A program made the position numbers and the translations under genes. Below the pieces are notes generated by a model that worked only from the letters and a program-made list of their open reading frames with translations, did not search any database and was not told the DNA's origin. A stretch of 19,070 nucleotides of DNA, taken from the NCBI GenBank assembly GCA_017744755.1, contig JAGIAU010000013.1, forward strand, positions 1 to 19,070, given 5' to 3'. Origin of the DNA: Microbacteriaceae bacterium. Its GTDB lineage: Bacteria > Actinomycetota > Actinomycetes > Actinomycetales > Microbacteriaceae. Below, piece after piece: positions 13,180 to 19,070 of this stretch (positions within the stretch are counted from its first letter, which is position 1; every line of letters begins with the position of its first letter).

Positions 13180-14229
13180 ATGAGCGAGAACGTTCTCCCC
13201 GAGCGGGAGGTGCGCTTCGACGGAGGCGTCCCCGACATCCACCGCCCCTACGCCGCGGCGGACGACCGCTACCAGCACCTCGCCTACCGGCGCTCGGGTC
13301 GCAGCGGCCTGCTGCTGCCGCCGCTGTCGCTCGGCCTGTGGTGGAACTTCGGCGACAACCGCCCGTTCGACGCGCAACGGGAGATCATCCGGCACGCCTT
13401 CGACCGCGGCATCACCCACTTCGACCTGGCGAACAACTACGGCCCGCCGCACGGCTCCGCTGAGACGAACTTCGGCCGCGCGATGCGGGAGGACCTCCGC
13501 CCGTACCGCTCCGAGCTCGTCGTGTCGACGAAGGCCGGCTGGCCGCACTGGCCCGGCCCCTACGGCGACCGCGGCTCGCGGAAGTACCTCGTGGACTCCC
13601 TGAACGAGTCGCTCGAGCGGCTGAGCACCGACTACGTCGACATCTTCTACTCGCACCGCCCCGACCCCTCGACCCCGCTCGAGGAGACGATCGGCACGCT
13701 CGATCAGATCGCCCGCAGCGGCAAGGCGCTCTACGTCGGCATCTCCTCCTACTCCGCTGAGGAGACGCGGGCCGCCCACGCGATCGCCGTCCGCCTCGGC
13801 ACCCCGCTCGTCATCCACCAGCCGAAGGTCAACATCCTCGACCGCTGGGTCGAGGGCGGCCTGCTGGACGCGGTCGAGGAGACGGGGCTCGGCGTCATCG
13901 CGTTCTCCCCCCTGCAGCAGGGCCTGCTCACCGGCAAGTTCCTGCAGGACCGCTACGCGGCGCACACGACGAAGCGCTTCACCTTCGACGCGGCGACGCT
14001 GCCGGACGAGACGCTCGCCCAGGTGCACGCGCTCCACGAGCTCGCCGTCGCGCGGGGCCAGACGCTCGCGCAGATGTCGCTCGCCTGGCTGCTGCGCGAG
14101 CCGCGCATCACCTCGGTGCTGATCGGGGCCTCCTCCGTGGCACAGCTCGATGAGAACCTCGGGGCGGTGGAGAACACGCGCTTCAGCGCGGAGGAGCTCG
14201 CCGCGATCGACGCGATCGCCCCGGCCTGA
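13180..14229 (+). CDS. Aldo/keto reductase, L-glyceraldehyde 3-phosphate reductase (YghZ) type
   Basis: A 349-residue NADPH-dependent aldo/keto reductase. The catalytic tetrad is visible: Asp82 (THFDLANNYG), Tyr87, Lys118 (STKAGW) and His159 (YSHRPDPSTP). The YghZ/GPR subgroup signature GPPHGSAETNFG, together with the PHWPGPYGDRGSRKYL insertion and SLERLSTDYVDIFYSHR, places it with L-glyceraldehyde 3-phosphate reductases, which reduce small aldehydes such as L-G3P and methylglyoxal. The C-terminal cofactor motif is LIGASSVAQLDENL. Length and ends match that subgroup. The ATG at 13180 has no strong Shine-Dalgarno; the first 33 residues (ERE...YAAADDRYQHLAYRRSGRSGL) match the family layout. It follows the toxin gene after about 50 bp and may be transcribed with the next reductase-like gene 41 bp downstream. 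The physiological substrate here is unknown. Confidence 0.93.
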   Translation: MSENVLPEREVRFDGGVPDIHRPYAAADDRYQHLAYRRSGRSGLLLPPLSLGLWWNFGDNRPFDAQREIIRHAFDRGITHFDLANNYGPPHGSAETNFGRAMREDLRPYRSELVVSTKAGWPHWPGPYGDRGSRKYLVDSLNESLERLSTDYVDIFYSHRPDPSTPLEETIGTLDQIARSGKALYVGISSYSAEETRAAHAIAVRLGTPLVIHQPKVNILDRWVEGGLLDAVEETGLGVIAFSPLQQGLLTGKFLQDRYAAHTTKRFTFDAATLPDETLAQVHALHELAVARGQTLAQMSLAWLLREPRITSVLIGASSVAQLDENLGAVENTRFSAEELAAIDAIAPA

Positions 14230-14270
14230 GCCGGCGGGAATAGGAACGTCCCAGGCGGGTTGGGCCTCGC

Positions 14271-14918
14271 ATGACCACGTTCGGCATCATCGGAGCAGGG
14301 AACATCGGCACGGCCGTCTCGGAGGCGGTGATCGCGCACGGCCATCACGTCGTGATCGCGAACTCGCGCGGCCCGGAGACGCTCGAGGCGCTCGTCGCGC
14401 AGCTCGGGCCGAACGCCCGCGCCGCGACCGTCCAGGAGGCGGCGGAGGCCGGCGAGGTCGTCCTCGTCGCGGTGCCGCTCAAGTCGATCGGCGACATCCC
14501 CGTCGAGCCGCTCGCCGGCAAGATCGTCATCGACGCGGACAACTACTACTGGGAGCGCGACGGCCACATCGAGGCGCTCGACAAGGGCGAGGCCACCACC
14601 TCCGGCCTCCTCCAGGAGCACCTGCCGGCCTCGACGGTCGTCAAGGGCTTCAATCACATCGGCGCCGCGGAGATCCCGACGGACGGCACCCCCGCCGGCA
14701 CGCCGAACCGCCGCGCCATCGCGACCGCCTCGGACGACCCGGCGGCGATCGACTTCGTCACCCGCCTCTACGACGAGCTCGGCTACGACGCCGTCAGCAT
14801 CGGGCCGCTCAGCGAGTCGTGGCGCATCGAGCGCGACCGCCCCGGCTACGGCATCCGGCAGAACGCCGAGGAGCTCCGCGCGAACCTCGCCGCCGCCTGG
14901 CGCGTCCCGCGCGACTGA
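14271..14918 (+). CDS. NAD(P)-binding protein of the F420-dependent NADP oxidoreductase family
   Basis: A 215-residue protein with an N-terminal Rossmann motif FGIIGAGNIGTAV (4-16) and, after the second strand, NSRGPETL (31-38), where Ser-Arg favours NADPH. The sequence then follows the NADP_oxidored_F420 pattern: VVLVAVPLKSI, a VIDADNYYW segment (the usual D-x-x-N-x-x), KGFNHIGA, an S/D-rich stretch corresponding to the DDPAA region, and a C-terminal helix. Members transfer hydride between F420 and NADP or act as related NADPH reductases; the standalone short form is often annotated only as NADPH-dependent F420 reductase. Whether it uses F420 cannot be decided here. Genes for F420 synthesis are not in the window. 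It lies 41 bp after the aldo/keto reductase, same strand, and ends at a strong hairpin before the convergent membrane-lipocalin gene. Confidence 0.85.
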   Translation: MTTFGIIGAGNIGTAVSEAVIAHGHHVVIANSRGPETLEALVAQLGPNARAATVQEAAEAGEVVLVAVPLKSIGDIPVEPLAGKIVIDADNYYWERDGHIEALDKGEATTSGLLQEHLPASTVVKGFNHIGAAEIPTDGTPAGTPNRRAIATASDDPAAIDFVTRLYDELGYDAVSIGPLSESWRIERDRPGYGIRQNAEELRANLAAAWRVPRD

Positions 14919-14924
14919 CCGGCC

Positions 14925-14960
14925 GCGCAGAACGTGCTCCCCGAGGAGCGCGTTCTGCGC
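14925..14960. terminator. Bidirectional terminator hairpin (GCAGAAC/GTTCTGC family)
   Basis: 14925-14940 (GCGCAGAACGTGCTCC) pairs with 14945-14960 over 16 bp with one G-U and a 4-nt CCGA loop. It lies between convergent stops at 14918 and 14971, so it can serve both genes. The outer arm sequence recurs at 18871-18899 and in the 8954-9026 hairpin. Confidence 0.85.
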
Positions 14961-14970
14961 CCGCTCCGGC

Positions 14971-16683
14971 TCAGAACGCCTGCTCGATCCAGGCGTCGCC
15001 CGACACGTCGTCCCCGAGGAACGTGCCCTCCGGCTCCGCGGTGCCCTCGTAGATCGAGGCGCCGGGGATCGCGAACTCCTGGTCCTGCACCCGCGTCGAC
15101 ACGACGATGTCGGCGTCGAATGACGGGATCTGCACCCGGAACTGCTGCGCGTAGGCGACGCCGGTCGCCGGGCTCGTCCAGAGCTCGCCGACCGGGGTGA
15201 TCGTGCTCGCGACGTAGTAGATCTCGCCGTCGGGGTCCTGGATCGTCGCGTAGCCGTCGACGGCGACGCCGATCTCGGGCTTGAAACCCTCGCCGATGAT
15301 GCCGGCATTGGAGATCGTGAAGCCGTTCGCGAGCTGCATGTCCTGCAGGAGCCAGCGGACGCGGCCCGAGTCGGTGCCGTCGCCGAAGTCGCCGTACTCG
15401 TGGTCCATCCACGTCTTGCCGCTGACCTCGTAGACCTCGCCGTCGATCGTGATCGTGCCGGAGGCGGCGAGGTTCGTGTACGAGAAGTAGTAGTTGTCCT
15501 CGGTGAGGCTCTGCACCGTCGCCTTCGGCCCGACGCCCGTGCCCCACACCCAGAACGGGCGGCCCTGCTGCGAGAACGTGAGGTCGAACTCGACGGGGGT
15601 CAGCGAGTCGTTGTCGACGAGCGTCGTGCGGACCCGGATGTCCTGGCTGGGATCGGCCTGCGGCGCCGTCATCTCCACCGCGTTGCGGACGGCGACCGCG
15701 GTCGCGCCGGATCCGCCCCCGCCGACGAGCGTCACGGTCGGCGGGGTCGTGTAGCCGCTGCCGGGCTGCAGGAGCACGATCTGGCCCACGCCGCCCTCGC
15801 CGTCGAGCACCGCCATCGCCGCGGCGCCCGAACCGTCGCCCTCGATGCGCACCTCGGGCGCGCTCGTGTAGCCCTCGCCTGCGCTCGTGACGCTGAAGCC
15901 GCCGACGAGCGCCTCGGGGTCGCCGAGCCGGGCGTACCAGTCCTTCGACGGGTCGCCCTCCGCCCACGTCGACACGTCGAAGCCGCCGACCGGCTTCGCG
16001 ACGTAGACCTGGGTCCGCTCGTAGTGCTCCTCGGCTTCGACGTCGCTCAGCGAGACCTGCGTCATCGCGAAGCCCTGCCCGACGAACGAGGCTGCGTTGA
16101 TCTCGAAGCCGAACACCCGGTCGCCGGCGCGGAGCGTGCCGATGTGCCACCACCACTCGGTCGGTGTGTTCAGGTGCCGGTACATGTCCTTCGGGACCTC
16201 GAGGACGACGTGCTCCTGCGGCACCGGATCCGGCTTCGTGTCGCCGGTCCACAGCGCGTTCGCGGGCACCGGGACGGTCGGGGCGGGCACGCCGCCCGGC
16301 CAGCCGGTCGCCAGGACCACGGCGAGGACGCCCGCGACGAGCGCGAGACCGCCCGGCACCATCGGCGGGACCGGCGTCTCCTTGTGGCGCAGATGCGAGA
16401 CCACGGCGCCGATCATGACGATGACGAGGCCGAGCGCGGCCGCGGCGATCAGCCACCAGGCGAGCGGCGCCCACTGCGGCCGCGCGAAGAGGCCGACGGC
16501 GATGCCCGCCGCCCCGAGCAGCTCCAGCAGGCCGATCAGCCGGACGACCCAGCCGCGGAACCGCTCCGCCCACGCCATGCCCATGCCGCGCAGCCGCGCC
16601 TTCGGCAGCACGAGCTTCAGCAGCCCGGTCAGCAGGAAGAGCAGTGCGGCGAGACCGCCGACCACCCAGAGCGCGATCTCCAC
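14971..16683 (-). CDS. DoxX-like membrane domain fused to CrtC/AttH lipocalin domain with inserted GxGYTxxP repeats
   Basis: A 570-residue fusion. Residues 1-129 contain four hydrophobic segments (about 4-25, 47-66, 73-95, 110-129) arranged as in DoxX-like small membrane proteins (LLTGLLKLV, LIGLLELLGAAGIAVGLF). After a Pro-rich linker comes a lipocalin-like domain of the AttH/CrtC (hydroxyneurosporene synthase) superfamily: EWWWHIGTL (176-184), YYFSYTNLAASGTITIDG (398-415) and the hallmark KTWMDHEYGDFG (423-434), then a second barrel half to the C-terminus. Inside the first half, residues 261-332 carry two repeats of the pattern GEGYTSAPEVRI / GSGYTTPPTVTL followed by GxGSGAxAxAV, a module otherwise met in adhesin-like surface proteins. 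Start is GTG 16683 with GGAGG 5 nt upstream; a TTG at 16695 overlaps that site. The lipocalin part is expected outside the membrane, perhaps binding or altering a lipid or isoprenoid. Exact activity is unknown. Confidence 0.87.
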   Translation of the reverse strand: MEIALWVVGGLAALLFLLTGLLKLVLPKARLRGMGMAWAERFRGWVVRLIGLLELLGAAGIAVGLFARPQWAPLAWWLIAAAALGLVIVMIGAVVSHLRHKETPVPPMVPGGLALVAGVLAVVLATGWPGGVPAPTVPVPANALWTGDTKPDPVPQEHVVLEVPKDMYRHLNTPTEWWWHIGTLRAGDRVFGFEINAASFVGQGFAMTQVSLSDVEAEEHYERTQVYVAKPVGGFDVSTWAEGDPSKDWYARLGDPEALVGGFSVTSAGEGYTSAPEVRIEGDGSGAAAMAVLDGEGGVGQIVLLQPGSGYTTPPTVTLVGGGGSGATAVAVRNAVEMTAPQADPSQDIRVRTTLVDNDSLTPVEFDLTFSQQGRPFWVWGTGVGPKATVQSLTEDNYYFSYTNLAASGTITIDGEVYEVSGKTWMDHEYGDFGDGTDSGRVRWLLQDMQLANGFTISNAGIIGEGFKPEIGVAVDGYATIQDPDGEIYYVASTITPVGELWTSPATGVAYAQQFRVQIPSFDADIVVSTRVQDQEFAIPGASIYEGTAEPEGTFLGDDVSGDAWIEQAF

Positions 16684-16773
16684 AGGAGCCTCCAAATGCG
16701 CAGCGGGACCCCGCGCCCCACGCGACGACTCCCACGCTAGCGGTGCGGAGCCGATCCGGGCGTCGAGTAGCTT

Positions 16774-17667
16774 CTACTCCACGATGCGCAGATGCGTGTC
16801 GGCCCAGACGCTCGAATCCGCGGTCGCGCCGACGAGCCCGAACGTCGCCCGGACGAGCGCCGGCGGCAGCTCGTCCCCCGGCACCGGGGTCGGCGCGAGG
16901 AGGTTGATCGCGAGCCCGCCCGGGCCGGTGGCGGTGAGCGACTGCAGGTAGACGCGGACGTGGCCGTTCAGCTCGAGGCGCGCGGAGTCGTTCACCGCCG
17001 CGGCGCTGTCCGCGCTCGGCCGCACGTCGAGCATGAAGCCGTCCATCGCGACCGCATCGGCGAGGATCCGCACGACGGGCACCTCGCCCGAGGATGTGCG
17101 GACCTTCACGATCGAGACGGACTGCAGGCCCGAGATGGAGATCGAGTCCGCGCCGGCCTGCGCGGCGGGCTGGGTGAAGAGCGGCGCCTCCTCATCGAGC
17201 ACGACCGGCGCCGCGGCGGCGACCTCGCCCGGCAGCGGGACCTCGAGGACGGGAACGCCCCCGAGCACCGGGTCGAGCACGCCGTCGACGACGGGTCCCA
17301 TCGGGCCCGGCAGCGGCGGCAGCTCCGGCACCGGGATCGGCGGCAGCGGCACGTCCGGCAGGTCGAGCGGCGGCAGCCCCGGCAGGATCGGCTGCCCGTC
17401 GATCAGCTCCGGCAGCGGCAGCCCCGGATCGCAGTAGACCACGCCCGGGAGCCGCAGCAGGCCGGTCACGAGCGGCACCGCCGGCAGGGTCAGCTGGCCC
17501 GTCGCCGGATCCGGCACGAGCGGCTGCGCGAGCCCGCCCTCCGGGCTGGGGAAGCAGGGCGGCAGCGGATCGGCCGCGAGCGCGGGAGCCGCGGGCACCG
17601 TGGAGCCCGCTGCGCCGGCCGCGGCGAGGACGAGCCCCGTCACCCAGGCGACTCGGCGGCGGATCAC
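16774..17667 (-). CDS. Proline-rich exported protein of the DUF6230/DUF6114 operon
   Basis: A 297-residue protein with a signal peptide (RRRVAWVTGLVLAAAGAAG...APALA, cleavage near residue 31). The N-terminal mature third (33-155) is strongly Pro/Leu/Val-rich (LPPIPVPELPPLPGP) with Cys38 and Cys79, likely an extended or wall-spanning segment. The C-terminal part (173-297) looks like an all-beta domain (SISISGLQSVSIVKVR, VVRILADAVAMDGFMLDV, LELNGHVRVYLQSL). A similar beta domain follows DUF6114 genes in streptomycete loci, from recall. The GTG at 17667 is chosen because it overlaps the preceding stop as GTGA, with GGAGGGAG about 12 nt upstream, and gives a proper signal peptide; an ATG at 17727 would bury the signal. 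It is probably made in fixed ratio to the upstream membrane protein. Function unknown. Confidence 0.82.
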   Translation of the reverse strand: MIRRRVAWVTGLVLAAAGAAGSTVPAAPALAADPLPPCFPSPEGGLAQPLVPDPATGQLTLPAVPLVTGLLRLPGVVYCDPGLPLPELIDGQPILPGLPPLDLPDVPLPPIPVPELPPLPGPMGPVVDGVLDPVLGGVPVLEVPLPGEVAAAAPVVLDEEAPLFTQPAAQAGADSISISGLQSVSIVKVRTSSGEVPVVRILADAVAMDGFMLDVRPSADSAAAVNDSARLELNGHVRVYLQSLTATGPGGLAINLLAPTPVPGDELPPALVRATFGLVGATADSSVWADTHLRIVE

Positions 17668-18104
17668 GATGCCCGCGCTCCCTCCCGCGTGGACCGCGCC
17701 TCCGCGCGCCCCCGGAGCGGCAGCCATGCGACGACGAGGATGCCGCCGATGACGCCGAGCAGCATGCCGACGAAGAAGCCGCCGAGGTTCACGCCGATGA
17801 TCGAGTAGACCGCGACGATGAGCGCGAGGATCCCGTAGAAGAGATGCTGCGCCGGCGTCACGATGGCGAGCAGGCCGAGCAGCGCGAGCCCGGCGGGGAT
17901 GAGCACCGCCTGGAAGCCCTCGATGCCCATCTGCACGCGGATGTTCCCCAGATCCATCTGGGTCGACAGGAAGATCGCGCCGCCGGAGAGCATCAGCAGC
18001 AGGCCGCCGATGAACGGACGCCCGCGCGTCCAGGTGCGGAAGGCGCGCCAGCCGCGGCGGAGCGCGCCGGGGGCGCGTGTCGTGCGTTCTGCGCTCAGAA
18101 GCAT
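17664..18104 (-). CDS. DUF6114 family membrane protein
   Basis: A 146-residue protein with a basic cytoplasmic N-terminus (RRGWRAFRTWTRGRPF) and four hydrophobic segments at about 31-48, 63-81, 88-106 and 108-127, ending in a short charged tail. RPFIGGLLLMLSGG, TPAQHLFYGILAL and NLGGFFVGMLLGVIGG match the pattern I recall for DUF6114, a family restricted to actinobacteria and usually encoded beside DUF6230. The ATG at 18104 lies inside the end of the DUF6230 gene (10-bp overlap) with GGGAGG 6 nt upstream, and the 3' end overlaps the next gene by GTGA, so the three are translationally coupled. It is probably the membrane partner, or an anchor or exporter helper, for the two exported proteins, but no biochemical role is established. 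Confidence 0.88.
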   Translation of the reverse strand: MLLSAERTTRAPGALRRGWRAFRTWTRGRPFIGGLLLMLSGGAIFLSTQMDLGNIRVQMGIEGFQAVLIPAGLALLGLLAIVTPAQHLFYGILALIVAVYSIIGVNLGGFFVGMLLGVIGGILVVAWLPLRGRAEARSTREGARAS

Positions 18105-18688
18105 TCGTCGCCTCCCGTGATCTGGACGTGCATGCCCTTCAGTTCGAAGACGGCGGCCTGCGTGAGCCACGCCGTCTGGCGGAGGCCGTCGATGTGGATC
18201 GTGTCGGAGTCCTGCGCGAAGTCGCCCGCGCCGCCCTTGATGTCGGTACTGACCGCGGAGCCGTCGACGCCGATCCGGATGTTCGAGAACGACGCGTCGC
18301 CCTGCAGGTCGCTCATGCCGATCTGCAGGCCCGTCGCCGTGACGGGCGCGCCGCCGCCGCCGGCCGTGATCATCACGCCGACCGTGCCGAGCGGCGTCTC
18401 CGTGACGACGGACTGGCAGAGGTTCACGATCTCGGCCTGCCCGATGTTCGCGCTGATGACGGCGTGCTCGACGCCCGCGGAGTCGGTCGCGACGCCCGCG
18501 TACTGGGAGAACCCGGTGCCGTCGAGCGAGTCGGCGCTCAGCTTGAACTGGCTGCCCGAGATCGAGAACGACACGGGCACCGCGCCCTGCGCGACCCCCG
18601 CCGTCACGAGCGTCGCCGCCGCGACCGCGGGCACCGCGGCCAGCAGGATGCGTCCGCCATGCGTCTTGGTGATGTTCCGGAGCTTCAT
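18095..18688 (-). CDS. DUF6230 family exported protein
   Basis: A 197-residue protein with an N-terminal hydrophobic signal (GGRILLAAVPAVAAATLVTAGVAQGAV, cleavage near residues 35-37) and a beta-rich mature part. FSISGSQFKLSADSLDGTGFSQYAG (41-65), IVNLCQSVV (87-95) and DASFSNIRIGVDGS (131-144) match what I recall of DUF6230, an actinobacterial family found with DUF6114. Cys91 and Cys196 may form a disulfide joining the centre to the extreme C-terminus. Some relatives carry misleading names such as cholesterol esterase, but no catalytic triad is visible. The ATG at 18688 has GAGGAGG 4 nt upstream. It is the first gene of the three-gene operon, with a promoter candidate about 50-80 bp upstream. 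Likely a secreted or cell-surface structural or binding protein; the role is unknown. Confidence 0.88.
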   Translation of the reverse strand: MKLRNITKTHGGRILLAAVPAVAAATLVTAGVAQGAVPVSFSISGSQFKLSADSLDGTGFSQYAGVATDSAGVEHAVISANIGQAEIVNLCQSVVTETPLGTVGVMITAGGGGAPVTATGLQIGMSDLQGDASFSNIRIGVDGSAVSTDIKGGAGDFAQDSDTIHIDGLRQTAWLTQAAVFELKGMHVQITGGDECF

Positions 18689-18737
18689 CGGTCCTCCTCG
18701 GTACTGCTTGCGGTGGGAGGAGTCGAGGCGGGCGGGC

Positions 18738-18773
18738 CTATTACGCGGGTTTCGCGCGTTTCAGCCGAGTTTC
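18738..18773 (-). promoter_or_regulatory. Promoter candidate with repeated GAAAC motifs upstream of the DUF6230 operon
   Basis: On the minus strand GCTGAAAC occurs twice 11 bp apart (ending at 18769 and 18758) with a further GAAAC 9 bp on (ending at 18749). A -10-like TAATAG follows at 18743-18738, about 50 bp before the ATG. The near one-turn spacing suggests an activator site or an alternative-sigma -35, but no spacing fits a standard pair exactly. Confidence 0.4.
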
Positions 18774-18800
18774 AGCTTCAGCGGGCGCCCCGTCCCCCTT

Positions 18801-18855
18801 CCGGTGCCACTTGTGGCTGGAACTGCTCACACGGAGCAGCCACAACTGGCACTGG
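18801..18855. repeat. Hairpin, copy B of the GTGCCACTTGTGGCTGG repeat
   Basis: CCGGTGCCACTTGTGGCTG (18801-18819) pairs with 18837-18855 over 19 positions with one mismatch and one G-U. The loop itself holds a smaller stem (CTGCTC/GAGCAG). The left arm plus one base is identical to the reverse complement of 2219-2238. Together with the next hairpin it fills the gap between the edge gene and the DUF6230 operon. Confidence 0.75.
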
Positions 18856-18865
18856 AGCGGAGGGA

Positions 18866-18899
18866 GGGAGCAGAACGCGCCTGGGCGCGTTCTGCTCCC
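18866..18899. terminator. Terminator hairpin of the right-edge gene (GCAGAAC/GTTCTGC family)
   Basis: GGGAGCAGAACGCGCC (18866-18881) is the exact reverse complement of 18884-18899, separated by TG. It begins 2 nt beyond the stop (18902) of the leftward gene at the right edge, the position expected for its terminator. It shares the GAGCAGAACGCGC-type arm with the 14925-14960 hairpin. Confidence 0.8.
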
Positions 18900-18901
18900 G
18901 C

Positions 18902-19070
18902 TCAGGGGCGGGAGGCGCGGCGGCCCTGCCGGCGCTGGCCGCCGCCCTGCGCGCCGGCGGAGGCGTCGCGGGTGACGCCGGCGCCGGTCTGGGTGCTGTA
19001 GACGCTGCGGAACGCGGGGGCGTGCGAGCCGGTCTGGGCGCCCTCGCCGCGACGCGAGCCGGCGGAGCGG
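18902..19070 (-). CDS. C-terminal fragment of an Arg/Gly-rich protein, possibly a DEAD-box RNA helicase tail
   Basis: A leftward frame entering from the right edge is open for 55 codons and ends at TGA 18904-18902. It encodes a low-complexity basic tail (SRRGEGAQTG, FRSVYSTQTGAG, GGGQRRQGRRASRP at the C-terminus). Such disordered Arg/Gly/Gln-rich tails close many actinobacterial DEAD-box RNA helicases, where they help bind RNA, but the segment has no diagnostic motif, so the name is only a suggestion. Support for a real gene is the open frame, the biased third positions and the strong hairpin placed right after the stop. The body of the gene lies outside the window. Confidence 0.5.
   Translation of the reverse strand, partial: RSAGSRRGEGAQTGSHAPAFRSVYSTQTGAGVTRDASAGAQGGGQRRQGRRASRP

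Noticed and set aside
14846..16740. Open frames on both strands overlapping the DoxX-lipocalin gene
   Set aside because: Arg-rich low-complexity products without signal, membrane or domain pattern; the chosen frame has four membrane helices and lipocalin motifs.
18081..18094. GTTCTGC-type sequence near the DUF6114 start as another hairpin copy
   Set aside because: It lies within the coding region and has no complementary arm nearby, so it is a chance match to the hairpin family.

Overview
The window is very GC-rich, with coding sequence dominated by G/C third positions and frequent GTG starts. Leaderless-looking promoters, GTGA stop/start overlaps and a DUF6230/DUF6114 exported-protein operon all point to an actinobacterium. 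The enzyme set and the style of the intergenic repeats suggest a member of the Microbacteriaceae or a close relative, but this is inference. I see no rRNA, tRNA, CRISPR array, phage or transposase. No gene-free stretch exceeds about 215 bp; the longest gaps (8893-9088, 12276-12491, 18689-18901) are described in their own entries.

Left part (1-6884): a partial single-pass membrane protein (leftward, running off the edge) is followed by what looks like a catabolic group. It comprises a flavin monoamine oxidase (+), a zinc alcohol dehydrogenase (-), and a divergent aldehyde dehydrogenase (+) whose stop codon overlaps the GTG of an AMP-binding acyl-CoA synthetase (+). Chemically these could take an amine or alcohol through the aldehyde and the acid to a CoA thioester. 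The aldehyde dehydrogenase carries an in-frame tandem duplication of its N-terminus. The acyl-CoA synthetase carries three copies (one internally deleted) of a dispersed DNA repeat translated into a Ser/Glu/Arg linker.

Middle (6897-12401, leftward): two small exported proteins of visibly lower GC (a lipoprotein and a Sec-type secreted protein), an L-lactate dehydrogenase, a PfkB-family (adenosine-kinase-like) sugar kinase, and a trans-sulfuration pair (cystathionine gamma-synthase/lyase and a cystathionine beta-synthase lacking its regulatory domain). Upstream of the pair lies a nine-codon open frame, MTFTCRCCR, with a promoter placed for a leaderless transcript. This is a strong candidate for a cysteine-responsive attenuator.

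Right part (12492-19070): a VapBC-type toxin-antitoxin pair with a direct-repeat operator candidate, a YghZ-type aldo/keto reductase and an F420-oxidoreductase-like NADP-binding protein (all +). Then, leftward, come a DoxX-like membrane domain fused to a CrtC/AttH lipocalin domain that is itself interrupted by two GxGYTxxP repeats, and a tightly coupled three-gene operon (DUF6230 exported protein, DUF6114 membrane protein, proline-rich exported protein). The C-terminus of an Arg/Gly-rich protein sits at the right edge.

Several intergenic gaps hold long hairpins drawn from two repeat families. One has the core GTGCCACTTGTGGCTGG (near 2200 and 18800); the other has GCAGAAC/GTTCTGC stems (near 8990, 14940 and 18880). 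They sit mostly at gene ends and probably serve as terminators.
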